Source: Gadus chalcogrammus
Lineage: Eukaryota; Chordata; Actinopteri; Gadiformes; Gadidae
Reading direction: 5' to 3'
NCBI RefSeq assembly: GCF_026213295.1
Contig: NC_079415.1
Span: forward strand, 31,591,841-31,655,840
DNA: 64,000 bases
A program made the translations under genes and the position numbers. Below, piece after piece: positions 29,967 through 40,748 of this stretch. How positions within the stretch are numbered: position 1 is the first letter of the stretch; the number at the start of each line of letters is the position of its first letter. The notes beneath the pieces were generated by a model. The model worked only from the letters and a program-made list of their open reading frames with translations. It was not told the DNA's origin and did not search any database.

Positions 29967-30254
29967 TGACACGGTAACAATCAAACTTTACAATAAGGAA
30001 TAATGAATATTATTAAAGAATAAATAAACTGATGGTTTAGTAATCATTTTCTAATGGTGTTCATTTTAACTAAAGTAATTTCATGTCATGTTACGGTATT
30101 GATTCAAACATTATTTAGTAGGGTTAACCCTAAACCACTATCCCTAACCTTAACCCTATTTGAATGCTTTATAATAATGCATACTACCGGTACTTAATTT
30201 ACAAATGTGTTGTTATGTTTAATTAATGTGATGCTATTGTTAAGTGTGACCAAC
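29967..30254. mobile_element. Degenerate MITE with ACTTTACAATAAGG end
   Basis: The left end CGGTAACAATCAAACTTTAC then AATAAGG and the right end TTGTTAAGTGTGACC resemble the two inverted ends of a common fish MITE (GGTAACACTTTACAATAAGG and its complement). The interior is AT-rich and contains degenerate CCCTAA/TTAACC repeats at 30119-30160. Confidence 0.5.
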
Positions 30255-30589
30255 TAATTTTGTTCTTGAAAGTACACAGAGTTTTACTATCTTTATACCA
30301 TAAATGTATCGGTACAATTTGTACATATATATATATATATATTCATTAAGACTTTGAGTTTGGAATTTAATTTGTTGTTTTCCATTTACCTTTCGAACAA
30401 TTTAATTGATATACAAATTCAATTATATGTTAGACTTTTAAGACTTAATTACTCATATCCTAGCTCAGCCTTAACCCCGACATAACATTGTCAACAGAAA
30501 TACATTTACAGACCTACCTTCAAAATAACGTGTTTTTTGCTGAAGGGCTGTCCCAAATCCCATAAGGTTTGAGCATAATCTACACTCAT
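30255..30589. other. AT-rich sequence with (TA)n
   Basis: Contains an AT array at about 30325-30342. No gene seen. Confidence 0.55.
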
Positions 30590-30860
30590 TACACATTTAC
30601 ATTTAGGGCATTTAGCAGACGCTGTTATCCAAAGCGATTTACAATAAGTAAATTTGTCATAAGAAGTGAAACAGTATATCGCTGCCAGTACAGGAAAGAT
30701 GTTCATAGAGCCAAGTGCAAGTACTAACAATCGCTAGGCTAACCCCTTCCCCATGTACAGCAATGCTAGCAGCTACTGCAGATGTTACACAATTAAGTTC
30801 TATGAATAAGTGCAATGTAGATTGAGTGCGTACAATAAGTGCGTACATTAAGTGCCAGGA
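30590..30860 (-). mobile_element. L2-tailed retroelement copy (minus)
   Basis: The plus strand reads ACATTTAGGGCATTTAGCAG, ACGCTGTTATCCAAAGCGAT, ATATCGCTGCCAGTAC and CAATCGCTAGGCTAACCCCT, the reverse complement of the 21288-21460 family but longer. Confidence 0.8.
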
Positions 30861-30875
30861 TGCACAACTTCACCC

Positions 30876-31300
30876 AGGTAAGTCAAGGCAATGCAACTTT
30901 ATTTATAAAGCACTTTTCATACATGAGGCAGACTCAAAGTTCTTCACGTAAATACATTGTCATACTATAAAATAAAATAATAAAAGAAAATAAATAACTG
31001 AAAGAAAACTAAGGCAAAGATAAAAAAAAATGCATTGTAGCAATTATTTAAGAATTAATAGAAAGCTAAAGCAAACATAAAAGCCTTCAGTCTTGTTTTA
31101 AAAGTGGTCAGAGTTGGGGAAAGTCTTAAATCCTCAGTTTATGCCAGTTATTTGTTGCATAGTAACTAAATCCTGCTTTCCCATGTTTCGCGTGTACTCT
31201 GGGGATAATTGACAGATTGGTCGAAGAAATATCTTAGTGGTCTATAAGGCTTATGTAGTGGAAGCATGTCAGTAATATTCCTTCAGTAGGTGAACTTGGT
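30876..31300 (-). mobile_element. LINE-like 3' region (minus)
   Basis: The start CAACTTTATTTATAAAGCAC then TTTTCATACATGAGGC is followed by an A-rich stretch, TTTTAAAAGTGGTCAGAGTT, TTGTTGCATAGTAAC and TTTCCCATGTTTCGCG. This ordered set matches a common fish non-LTR 3' region read on the minus strand. No reverse transcriptase is present. Confidence 0.6.
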
Positions 31301-31497
31301 GGGGGAATGGTGGGCCACTGATCTCTCTGTGAAGAACCCCCTGAATATTTTAGACCTGACGAGCCTGCTGCAAGGTCAAACTTACATTAGCATCTTGAGA
31401 GCTGCTCTTTATTCGAACAAGCGGGCCATTCATTGCAGACACACAACCTGCTCTAAATAAGTGGTGCACGATAAAGACCCAAACAAGACTTAAATTT
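31301..31497. other. Unique sequence
   Basis: Nothing recognised between the LINE-like region and the SINE. Confidence 0.5.
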
Positions 31498-31735
31498 GGC
31501 AAGTGGCTCACGAGGTAGAGCTGGTCGGCTGGAAACCGAAAGTTCGATCCCTGGCTCCTCCTAGCTGGGTGACGAGGTGCCCCTGAGCAAGTCACCTCAC
31601 CCTCACAGCCCCAGAGGTGGCTCTCGCTTTGCATGGATGACTCCGCCGTCGGTGTGTGAATGTGTGCATGAATGTGTGATTGTTAGGCAGTATTGTAAAG
31701 CGCTTTGAGTGACTGCCGCTTAGAAAAGCACAGAT
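31498..31735 (+). mobile_element. Full-length tRNA-derived SINE (plus)
   Basis: A box near 31504-31515 (TGGCTCACGAGG) and B box GTTCGATCC at 31542-31550. The conserved body includes TGACTCCGCCGTCGGTGTG at 31639. The tail is GTAAAGCGCTTTGAGTGACT. This is the best-preserved pol III promoter in the window. Confidence 0.93.
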
Positions 31736-31779
31736 TGATGGGCGGCGGTGGGTTGGATGCTGGCTATATCGCTCAAAGG

Positions 31780-31955
31780 GTGGATGAATAGAGAGACGGA
31801 CACATGGGCGGACATATGAACGGATCGATGGATTAAAAGACAGACGGACACGTGGACGGGTGTGAGGGGAGTTTGACGGGGAGATGAATGTTTGGGCACC
31901 GAGACAGATGGACGGATATGAGGCTGGACGGATAGACGGACGGACAGACGTAGAG
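31780..31955. repeat. Degenerate (GGAC/GGAT)n tract
   Basis: Imperfect GACGGAC/GATGGAT tetranucleotide sequence of the kind seen at 27111. Confidence 0.85.
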
Positions 31956-32061
31956 ATGATCCTCACAATGTGCACGGCCTAGCCAGTAGGATTCCTCGGG
32001 CGTGACACCTCAACCCCTACCTTGTGAGGGGAATATGACAGCGCCGAAGTCGCTTTGACTG

Positions 32062-32338
32062 AAATGGTAAATGGACTGCCTTTACATAGTGCCTTTCTAT
32101 CCAGTGGTCACTCAAAGGACTTTACAATATTGCCAAACATTCACCCATTCATGCCCACACTCACACACCCACGGCGGAGTCATCCACTCAAGGCGAGAGC
32201 CAGCTCGTCAGGAGCAGTCAGGGTGAGGGGCCTCTCTCAGGGAAACCTTCGACACTCAGCTAGGAGGAGCCGGGAATCAAACTACCAACCTTCCGGTTTC
32301 CAGCCAACCCGCTCTACCTCCTGATCCACATGCCGCCC
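32062..32338 (-). mobile_element. Full-length tRNA-derived SINE (minus)
   Basis: Same family as 31498, opposite strand. The head CTCCTGATCCACATGCCGCC is at the right end, a decayed B box is near 32272-32286, and the tail at the left end begins ATGGTAAATGGACTGC. Confidence 0.92.
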
Positions 32339-33429
32339 TCAAAGACGGCAAAGATGGATTTTATGTGTATATAAACTGTTGTGCTTCGCTGAAAACTATA
32401 GATGTTTGTGTGTGTACGAAACGTTTGATGTGTGTGTGTGTGTGTGCATGAAGCCCAGAAATGTGTGTGTTTGTGTGCGCAGGGAAGAATGGCTCGATTT
32501 TACCCAGATGAAGCATGAAGTGTAAAACGTGACGGCTGTTTTGATGGATGGATGAATGGGGGGGGGGGGGGCATGGATCAGGTGGGAGGCATTTTAATGG
32601 GTTGTGGGATGAGAAGACAGATGGTAGGCCTGCTCTGATATGTGCAGAGGCGCAGATTCCCCCCCTCCTTAAGCGGAACAATAAAAGACACATGACAGAG
32701 ATGTGAGCCTGCAATCACATTTCCGCCGATTTAAAGGAAAGCCACGTTGGGATTTCTTTCTTCTGCCGCTCTTAAGAGTTGAATCATTGTTGTGGTGTTT
32801 AAGTTAAGGGAGAGGGGGAAGCTTTGGGGATCGTCTTCTCTTTGATGCGAAACCACTCGGATCGGAGTAGCATTGGAATGTGGTTTGCGTTTTATGAAAA
32901 CTCTTTTATTGTCGTTATATCAGCTGCTGTTGCACAGATGCTTAAAAGCTAAGAGGATAACTTGTGTGTGTGTATGTGTGTTTATGTATGTGTGTCTCTC
33001 TGGCTGCCTGTCAGAGGTATGTCCGTAGGTACTGTTTAACGTATGTGCGGAGTGTGTGAATCTATGTATACTAAAAACTCTGTCAAGTAAAGTTTAACGT
33101 CGTTCAACTTAACAAATGTTATCGCTTTTGTCATCTCAAACTTTCCAGTCGGACTGCAGATTAAAAGGACAACATTGACGCTAGCGTTTCGAAGTTAGCT
33201 CGCTTGCAACAATGGCGTGTCAATTGAAAACTTTCCTTGTTCTATTCAGCAACAAAGTAATCAGACACCAGGGCGTGCTCAGCATCACAAGCAGGGCTCT
33301 GTGCGTTACTAATGCAAACTAATGACAATGGGAACACTCTTAAGAAGATATTTGCCGACACAGCAGTATTTTCTATTTCAATATTTTTTGGGGTGCATTG
33401 AAGCGAGAGAGGAGGATGCCACCTCTAAA
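32339..33429. other. Mostly unique; TG-rich minisatellite scrap
   Basis: 32390-32480 holds ACTATAGATGTTTGTGTGTG then ACGTTTGATGTGTG and GAAGCCCAGA, related to the array at 34040-34315. A G-run lies at 32559-32570. The remainder is unique. Confidence 0.6.
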
Positions 33430-33645
33430 GGCACTGAAAAAGGAAGACACAAACAAATACACGCACACAAAGACGCACAAACACAAAACAAACACACACA
33501 CACACACACACAAACAAACACACGCATGCACAAAAACACGCACACACTAACACACACGCACCTACAATCACGCTCACAAGCAAACACACGCACACACATA
33601 TACACACAAACATACCAACACGCACACACGCGCACACACTCACCG
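33430..33645. repeat. Degenerate CA-rich tract
   Basis: An old CA microsatellite with many A, C and G interruptions. Confidence 0.9.
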
Positions 33646-34035
33646 TGTATACCACAATGACTCTCACTATAGTGGAGTGACAGAATATTTTGCCAGATTT
33701 GCGTGACACAAATAATTACACCCTTGAACGAACGCAGAGGATCACAATTTCAGCGTGTGTATTAAAATCATCAAATACAAAAAAAAAACTCATTATCTAT
33801 CGCCCGCCCCAACAGAAAAAATACAATTATGCGTGGAATAATCACCGACCCTGTGTGGTATCGGTTGATCTGAGGTCACGAGCGGCTGTGGTGAGACGAC
33901 AGTTAAGTTGCGCCTGGTTTCAGGGTGTTAATGGAAAGTGCCCGACGATATTGGCCAGGTTGGCGGTTCAACGGCTCTGTGGTGGAACAGCTTGGCATTT
34001 AGTGATGCCGTAGCAAAGGGCTTTATTGCACTCAT
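33646..34035. other. Unique sequence, no gene seen
   Basis: No supported element or exon. Confidence 0.5.
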
Positions 34036-34039
34036 CTGA

Positions 34040-34315
34040 CTGTGTGCGTGCGTGTCTGTGTGTTTGTGTGTGTGTGTATGCGTATGCAAACGTCTGATGT
34101 GAGACCCGTAAATGTATAATGAGAAACGCGGGTGTTTGTGTAAATGGTTGCGTGTGGATGAACATTAGATGTGTGTGTGTGTGTGTGTGTGTGCAAACAA
34201 TTGATGTGTGTGTACAATATAGATGGTTTTGTATGTGTGTTTGTATAAACGTTTGATGTATGTGTGCGTGAAACCCAGAGTGTGTGTACGCTATAGATGT
34301 GTGTTTGCATGTATA
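34040..34315. repeat. TG-rich minisatellite-like array
   Basis: Recurrent pieces (CAAACGTCTGATGTG, CAAACAATTGATGTG, AAACGTTTGATGTA, and GTGTGTACxxTATAGATG twice) form irregular units of about 60-70 bp within TG-rich sequence. Confidence 0.75.
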
Positions 34316-34319
34316 CTTT

Positions 34320-34560
34320 ATATAGATAATAATAATAATAATAATAAATGAAATTTATATAGCGCTTAATATGGTACTCTAAGACGCTTTACATATTGCC
34401 CTATCAAAACTATGTAAGACAGACTAGGAATAAAAGAAAAACAGAGGTTAAACATGAAGAATAAGGTGGGAGTTAGCTGGGGAAGGCTAGTGTGAAAAGG
34501 TATGTTTTTTTGGGCAGATTTGAAAGAAGAGAGGGTTGGAGGGACAGATACAGTAGAGAT
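34320..34560 (-). mobile_element. LINE/SINE-like element with (ATT)n tail (minus)
   Basis: An ATA array at 34324-34347 followed by AAATTTATATAGCGCTTAAT and AAGACGCTTTACATATTG is the reverse complement of a retroelement 3' end (GCGCTATATAAATTT plus a TTA repeat tail). The body includes GGCTAGTGTGAAAAGGTATG. Confidence 0.65.
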
Positions 34561-34565
34561 ACAGT

Positions 34566-34574
34566 ATATATACA

Positions 34575-34605
<31 letters not shown>

Positions 34606-34660
34606 GTAAATATTATATATATATATGTTTTTGTGTATGTGTGTATGTATGCGCATGTAT
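34566..34660. repeat. TG/TA-rich patch
   Basis: Contains a TA array at about 34580-34605 and a TATATATATATG patch. Confidence 0.9.
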
Positions 34661-35230
34661 ACTACATGGCCAGAGCCGACTATGATGTAATGAGGTCCCT
34701 ACCTCCGTGAAATTCACACCATAAATATATGTTTATATCTTTGGACAGATTATCAGTGTGAAACTGCCTCTGAATCGGTCCTATGAAAATCATCAGGAGT
34801 AGAACGGTTTACTGCCTGGAAGAAGCATGTACTGAGTATGATTGCGGTTCTGCCCTGAGTCTCTCCCCCAGAAGATAGAAAAACCTCAGAAACTCTCATG
34901 ACATTATCTGGCATCTGTGACTCATGTCTGGCTTGAGTGATAGCAAGCTAGTTAGTGATAGCTAGGTAACAAAAAGCGTGTGCTGTTTACTAGTGCGCAA
35001 ACTTATCCCTATGTCCTAAAATGTGTTTTAAATGTGTTCGATTTTTTTTTACAAGTAGGACTATTGAACATGTTTCCATTATCTAATACTAAAAATATCT
35101 GAAATAAATAACCCAGGTTTTTTAAGTTTTTCAGAAAATACTAAACATGAATGATACACATTCGCCTGGTCTGGTCGCAGCACTGCAGTGTGTTGACGCG
35201 GGTCATGAACCAATAACTCTTTACTCCGTG
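34661..35230. other. Unique sequence, no gene seen
   Basis: No array or recognised transposon. Confidence 0.5.
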
Positions 35231-35372
35231 CGTAAGTGTGTGCGTGTGTGTGCATGTGTGCGCATGTGCGTGCGTGTGTGTGCATGAGTGTGCATCTGCG
35301 TCTGTGTCTGTGTCTATGTGGGTATGTGTGTGTATGTGTGAGTGTGTGTGCATGCGTTCGTGTGCGTGCGGC
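35231..35372. repeat. Degenerate TG-rich tract
   Basis: TGTGCGTG/TGTGCATG blocks directly upstream of the CpG-rich island. Confidence 0.9.
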
Positions 35373-35379
35373 AACACCC

Positions 35380-35879
35380 CCAGAGTACTACAGCCGAGCC
35401 ATCAGGCCGCATCACATCCAGCCCATATGACAAGCACACCACCGCGCGGTCAATTAGTCGCCCCGTCCCTTCCTGTGCCGCTGCGCGCGTCTCGTGCGAT
35501 TTTGCCGCTCCTGTCCCGCGATCAAAACCAGCCCGAGAAGAAACCCGGCGAGAGAGGACCAGACGACGGTTCATCGGGTCGAAGACCCCGGGACGTGGAG
35601 CTCCAGTCAATCACTGCGCGTGAACGTCAGAAAAGCTGAAAGGCGAGCGAGCGCAGCCAGATGACTGAAGGGGGGGGGGCAGTGCAGTGCTTCAGAGTAG
35701 CAAGCCCCGAGGCGGTGGGGACTCGACGCGTTAACGCGCTGAACCTCGGAGGAGACGCGCCTCTTGCGTAATCTCAGTTTCGATTTTCGACCAGCGTTTC
35801 AACGCTACGTGTCAGTCCATCTCTCTCTCAACACGCCGCTCCGCTGCCGCCCCGGTCGCTCCATTGTCGATACCGCCAT
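35380..35879 (+). promoter_or_regulatory. CpG-rich island with candidate 5' exon
   Basis: About 500 bases dense in CpG (for example GCTGCGCGCGTC, GCGAGCGAGCGCAG, GACTCGACGCGTTAACGCGC), unlike the CpG-poor surroundings. No TATA box is obvious. The island ends in TACCGCCATG at 35871-35880, a good Kozak context, immediately overlapped by a consensus donor GTAAGT at 35880-35885. Read without splicing, the ATG is followed directly by TAA. This looks like a promoter plus first exon with the start codon split by the intron (AT|G). The gene is unknown and its second exon was not found. Confidence 0.5.
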
Positions 35880-35885
35880 GTAAGT

Positions 35886-37102
35886 CTCATGAAGAATAAT
35901 TCAAGGGAAAGGCAGGCATGGTCCATGTACTATTTGGTCCTGTTATTGTATTTTCTTCTGTTTTCAAATCAACTTAATCCTGTGGGGTTTTGGAGGTTTC
36001 TTTGCTCAAGGATGCCTACAGGTTAGACAAATGGTCCTCAAATTTGATCTACTAGTCTTCCCTTCAAAGATATTTTTTTAACTGAGTACCCGCACTGGCA
36101 CAAAAAATGTTGGGCTAAATATATATATAAAGTGATCATAAATAATGTATGTTATTATTTTTTAATACATGTTATTTGTGTCAGTGTAAACATGAACAAT
36201 AAGAGGGTGCAAATACTCACAATTTAGTGAGGAACATGGCTAAACCCCCCCCCCACACTAAAGAAGCACAACGCCAGGTAAGGGTCAGAGCACGTAGAGG
36301 TGGATGCCATTCAAGTGTATTCTTCTTGAAACGGACGACATTGGTGTTTCTGGATGCGCTTTCTTATTCACCGATTCTCCTTCCTCCTTTTTATCAGATT
36401 TACATTCCAACCGCTTGTCCAATTTCTAAATGTTCTATTGTCTAGCTTTCGGTATATAAACATTTTCGTTTTATTTTTTATTTTTCCGGATTTCCCGCCT
36501 GCAGTACTCCAAAGTACCCCTAGAGTGGGGTATTAACCCAGAGGCTCCCTGCTGGGAGTTAAACCCCTCTCAACAAGAGCAAATCCCGTCATGTAGACCC
36601 AGAGGCGGTGGATAATGAGGGTGTTCGGTACCAGGGATTAGGTTGAAGGAGCAGCATTTAAACACATCCGAGTGGAGAAATATAATCTAAGAGTGGATAA
36701 AAGTAAAAGCTCTGTCTAATGATGGGTTTTATGACAATGCACTTTGATTGTGACTCTTATCTGCGCCGTAACGTATATAAGCCTGTTTTACACCAGAGTT
36801 GGGGTATTAAAAGCCGTTATGCACTCGCACAAAAAAATGCTAGTGCATTTTACGAGTGTGTCTGCATGTTAGTTAGCTTGCTAGATAGCGAACTAAATGA
36901 TATGCAGACACACTCGTAGACAGCAAAGAGAGTAGACAAGTCCAGCTGAGAGTTGGTTTGCTCAAGAACGAAACTCTGTGATCTCTGAATGTTGATCAAA
37001 CTTTAATGTTCAAACAATTGTTTTGCTTGCACTGAGGGCAGGATGGTGTTGAGGTGCAAGTGGCTGACTCCCGCTAGGCAGTTTCTGTGTTTGATCCCCA
37101 AT
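35886..37102. other. Possible first-intron sequence
   Basis: If the donor at 35880 is used, this is intron. It contains AT-rich stretches and a C-run near 36245 but no clear downstream exon. Confidence 0.4.
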
Positions 37103-37170
37103 AGATAGATAGTTGGATACATGGATCAATACTTTATTCATCCCCTTGGCGAAATTCAGGTATCCAGCTC
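37103..37170 (-). repeat. LINE-like 3' end (minus)
   Basis: AATAGATAGATAGTTGGATA then AATACTTTATTCATCCCC and GGCGAAATTCAGGT match the 3' terminus with a GATA-type tail found on many fish non-LTR elements, here read as reverse complement. Confidence 0.6.
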
Positions 37171-37368
37171 ACAAAGTCAGTCGACAGACTGGCAAACAAC
37201 AAAATGGACAAAGAGTATAAGTCAATCGAATAAGTCCCTAAAAAGTGAGCAAATTGCACATAATAAAAAACAGCCAGCGGTAGATATGAATCAATAAATA
37301 TTACGCAATTGCACCGATGTGTGCAATGTGCTCAATAACTTTGAATAACAACCTTTGGCGAGATGCCT

Positions 37369-37434
37369 GTATGTATGTGTGTATGTATGTATGTATGTAT
37401 GTATGTATGTATGAATGTATTTATGTATGTATGT
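37369..37434. repeat. (TATG)n microsatellite
   Basis: Tetranucleotide array of about 16 units with a few substitutions. Confidence 0.95.
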
Positions 37435-37460
37435 CAATTATGGCCCCCATTGCACTCCTG

Positions 37461-37625
37461 ATCATACCTCGAGGGAGGGATCCCCCACTCTGCGTTCCTT
37501 CCCAAGATTTCTTCCTTGCTATTTAAGGGAGTTTTCTCTTCTCTCTAGGGTCAGCCGGTTGTCATAAGCACACGGCCTGTAACACCCTGTGATTATGAGC
37601 TGTACAAATTAAATTGAATAAAATT
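37461..37625 (+). mobile_element. Retroelement-like 3' region with AATTGAATAAAATTGAA tail
   Basis: Ordered motifs GAGGGAGGGATCCCCCACTC, TTTCTTCCTTGCTATTTAAG, GGAGTTTTCTCTTCTC, CCTGTAACACCCTGTGATTA and the tail AAATTGAATAAAATTGAATT match a common fish repeat terminus. The reverse-oriented tail at 26097 is of the same type. Confidence 0.65.
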
Positions 37626-38340
37626 GAATTTACTCAACCACCCTACTTTCTCCTTAATGCCCTGTGTCAGAACTGTGGTACGTGGTAGGACAAACAGATA
37701 TTCCTGATAACACTAATTATGGGTATGTAACATGTTCGGATCCGGTTACGGTAAGTAGGCCACAACCAATCGAGGCACCACACAACGACGGTGGACCATG
37801 TGACCTGATACATGAAAGTATCAAACCCCTCATTTCCGTTAGGTGTGACCCCTGTATACGACCTACCGGGAACGATGACCGCCCTTGTAGGACAGGAGGA
37901 ATGTAGAGCACTGTCTGTCACTTTGAATAAAGCAGCCTGAAACTGCATTAGCAAATGAGTCATATTTACATAATTTGGAATATAGTTTCAATTTGTATCA
38001 ATATTCACACACTTTTGTGTGTCTGTGTGTGTCTTTTTTTATACATCAATATATGTATGATTCTTCTCTAGGGTTCCGTTGTCAGGACTTGAACTCTCTT
38101 TGTTGTCAGGGTTCCCGGAGACGACGGCAGTGAAAGGAAGCTGGTCATTAAATGTTTGGTAGGGAGGACAGCTTGACATAGGAGTGTATTTTTGGATGAA
38201 AGGTTGGGGTGGCTGTAGGCGTTCTTCCTCACGCTGAGAGCTGTGGAGTCGCTTGTGTTTTGTAAGAAAACCTGACCTCAGCCTCAACATAAACTGGCTC
38301 ACCAGGTGTCAAACGGGGCGATCCAGCCTCTTCACAGAAC
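37626..38340. other. Unique sequence, no gene seen
   Basis: Contains a canonical-looking GGTAAGT at about 37750 without a convincing upstream acceptor. No gene supported. Confidence 0.45.
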
Positions 38341-38674
38341 TGCCAAGTGCATTCTGGGTGTGTTGACATTTCAAATTAGATAATGTTCATCAAATGGGCA
38401 ATACCGGTTGAGCGGCAAAAAATGGCAACGACACATAGTCATAACGTCTGCCCAACTGCATTCTGGGACTTGTTGACATTCCTGATTGGATAATCTTCAT
38501 GATATGGCGAAACCGATCGACAGCCAGGAAAATGGCGAAGACACATAGTGACAACGCCCGCCAACTGCATTCTGGGACTTGTTGACATCTCTGAGATTGG
38601 ATAATCTTCTTCATATGGCGATACCAATTGAGAGCCAAAAAAAATTGGAAAGACATAGTGACAACGTTTGCCAT
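38341..38674. repeat. 110-bp tandem repeat, three units
   Basis: Units at about 38341-38449, 38450-38558 and 38559-38674 share AACTGCATTCTGGGACTTGT, TTGGATAATCTTCATxATAT, ATGGCGA(A/T)ACC and GACACATAGTGACAACG. The minus-strand frames across it are repeats of one another and carry no known domain. Confidence 0.93.
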
Positions 38675-39077
38675 ACATATACTTGGATTTTCAAATTATC
38701 GCCCACAAGCCCCCGAAGAGCCTTTAGTGTTCCAGCACAAGGTTCAGCTTGTGCCTTCTGTCGTCTTGAGTTGGCCGCAGATGTCTGGATCACCTCACAG
38801 TTATATGTAATCATTTCTGAAAAATATACGGTTTCCTGGCCCATCCACACAGAGCCACGCCAGGCTGTGTTCAGATTCACTTTGATTATCCACTCTTGGT
38901 GAATCTTCTGGATAAAGCACATTTTCGGTTTTTGGAAAGAACAGACAGGAGACAAATTCACACATTTAGACACTGCAGCCTGGAGTTATTTCTTTAGCAT
39001 CTGGAAGTCTTGAGGGTCTATACCCTGTGGTTCATTTTGTTTATCCCGCTGTTGTCCCTGAATAAGCCTCATTAGCC
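38675..39077. other. Unique sequence, no gene seen
   Basis: No element or exon supported. Confidence 0.5.
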
Positions 39078-39341
39078 GTTAGCCTCATAGCATAATTCCT
39101 ATTTTTCCTGTAAACGTGAATTATGAATAAGACATACTTTAAGGTTCATCTTGCATTTAGTGTAAAAAAATGGCTACGTTAAATACATGGCTGAGGCAGA
39201 TAGAGATTATGGAATGTAAAAAGGACTCTGATTGGCTTAGAGTATAGCCAATGAGGATCAGTGAATCAGCAGCGGTAGAGTTAAGTCAGATATCACAATT
39301 TGACCAAAATATGACTCAGGCTATAATGCTATGAGGCTAAC
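39078..39341. repeat. Inverted-repeat-bounded segment
   Basis: GTTAGCCTCATAGCAT at 39078-39093 is exactly reverse-complementary to ATGCTATGAGGCTAAC at 39326-39341. The 232-bp interior shows no array. It could be a short non-autonomous DNA element, but no target duplication was identified. Confidence 0.5.
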
Positions 39342-40167
39342 AATAGGTTATTTCTCTGTATTACCGCTTATCAAATATCCAACCGATTACTCTTGATGAA
39401 AGGTTGCACAAAACACGATTTTGATAGTCTAGATGAACTTTGGATTTAAATATAGAGTTGGGAAATCTTAAAACAAAATTGTCAGTTAAAATCTGTTAAC
39501 AACCCCATTCTTGATGCCATGGCTCCTTTCCATAAGTTTATCAGATTTCTTCCTATTGGCTCATTCACTGTGGAGACCAGAGGTAGCAATTAGCTGACTT
39601 CCCTGGAATCGACCATTGGAACGCGGTCCATGGCTGAGGCGATATTTACATCAGACCAAGTCAAGCAGACGAATACAACTCATTCTATCAGGTTCTATAT
39701 GCAGTACGTAATCATAATTAGGCTGATAAAATTATTAAATCAAATGGCTCGGACATAGACAGTGGTCGGAGCCCATATAGCCTTTTCTGGTACAATATTG
39801 GACCGGTGTGAATGCAATGAAACAATTTCCAATAAAACCCTCCTTTTAATGACTGTAAAGGATTTGACGGCCATGTAGGCATTTAGTATACAGGACTTTA
39901 TACAGAGGCCATGAGTGCTAAAGGCAATTACAGGCAATGTCGTTCCTTGCCGTTAGTTTGCTAATAAAACAGAATACTCTCTGATACTGATTGCGCTTTA
40001 AGCCGCCCGTTTCAGTTTTACGTGTTTTTGCTTCGGTGACTCTAAATCGAGTAAAACCCAAGACCAATTTACATTTAAAAGTCACACACTGGTGTTTCTG
40101 TTGCGTTCAAGTTAATAGTGACGAGGACCAAGACACCTCATGCACACACAAAAATAAAGCTTTAATG
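39342..40167. other. Unique sequence, no gene seen
   Basis: No array or recognised element. Confidence 0.5.
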
Positions 40168-40220
40168 GCGCGGCATGTGGCTCAGGAGGTGGAGAAGGTT
40201 GGCTGGTGACCGTCCAGTTT

Positions 40221-40340
40221 GTTAACGGCCATACAACCCTGAACAAGCCCGATCTCGCCTGATCTCGGAAGCAAAGCAGGATCGGGCCTGGTAAGTACTT
40301 GGATGGGAGACCGCCTGGGAATTCCAGGGGCTGTAAGTGG
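40221..40340 (+). pseudogene. 5S rRNA-like head of the SINE
   Basis: Closely resembles vertebrate 5S rRNA from ACGGCCATAC through GCTGTAAG, with substitutions in stems. The internal A box (AGCAAAGCAGG, about 40270-40280) and C box (GGATGGGAGACCGCCTGG, 40301-40318) are preserved. It runs straight into SINE sequence without a T-run terminator, so it is not an independent 5S gene. Confidence 0.88.
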
Positions 40341-40748
40341 TGTCGGTCGGTGGACAATAGGTGGCATTCTTCCCTCTGGCCCCTTCCCTCATCAATACCG
40401 ATGCCCCACTGCAGTGATGGGGACACTGTGCAATGGGAGGCGCCGTCCTTCGGAGGAGACGTAAAACCGAGGTCCTGACTCACTGTGGTCATTAAAGAGC
40501 CCGGGACACTTATCGCAAAGAGTAGGGGTTTCCCCGGTGTCCTGGCCCAACCAGGCTAATTCAATACGCCCCCCCCCTGATAATCGTCCTGTACAATTTG
40601 CTGACTCATTCATTCTGTCACTCTCCACCTCAAGCTGGTGTGTGGTGAGCGTTCTGGCGCAGATTGGCTGCCGTGCATCACCAAAGCGGGTGCTACACAC
40701 TGGTGACACTGTAAGCGTCTTTGGGTCATTGAAAAGCTGTATATAAGA
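40221..40748 (+). mobile_element. 5S rRNA-derived SINE (SINE3-like)
   Basis: The first 120 bases are 5S-like. The middle region (CGGAGGAGACGTAAAACCGA, GGTCCTGACTCACTGTGGTC, ATTAAAGAGCCCGGGACACT, TTTCCCCGGTGTCCTGGCC) and the tail (GTAAGCGTCTTTGGGTCATT then GAAAAGCTGTATATAAG) are the arrangement of fish 5S-derived SINEs with a LINE-type 3' end. Confidence 0.88.

Noticed and set aside
30119..30160. Interstitial telomere from a chromosome fusion
   Set aside because: Only a few degenerate units, and it lies inside what looks like a decayed MITE.
40221..40340. Functional 5S rRNA gene
   Set aside because: It has substitutions in stems, no T-run terminator after the 5S part, and continues into SINE middle and tail sequence.
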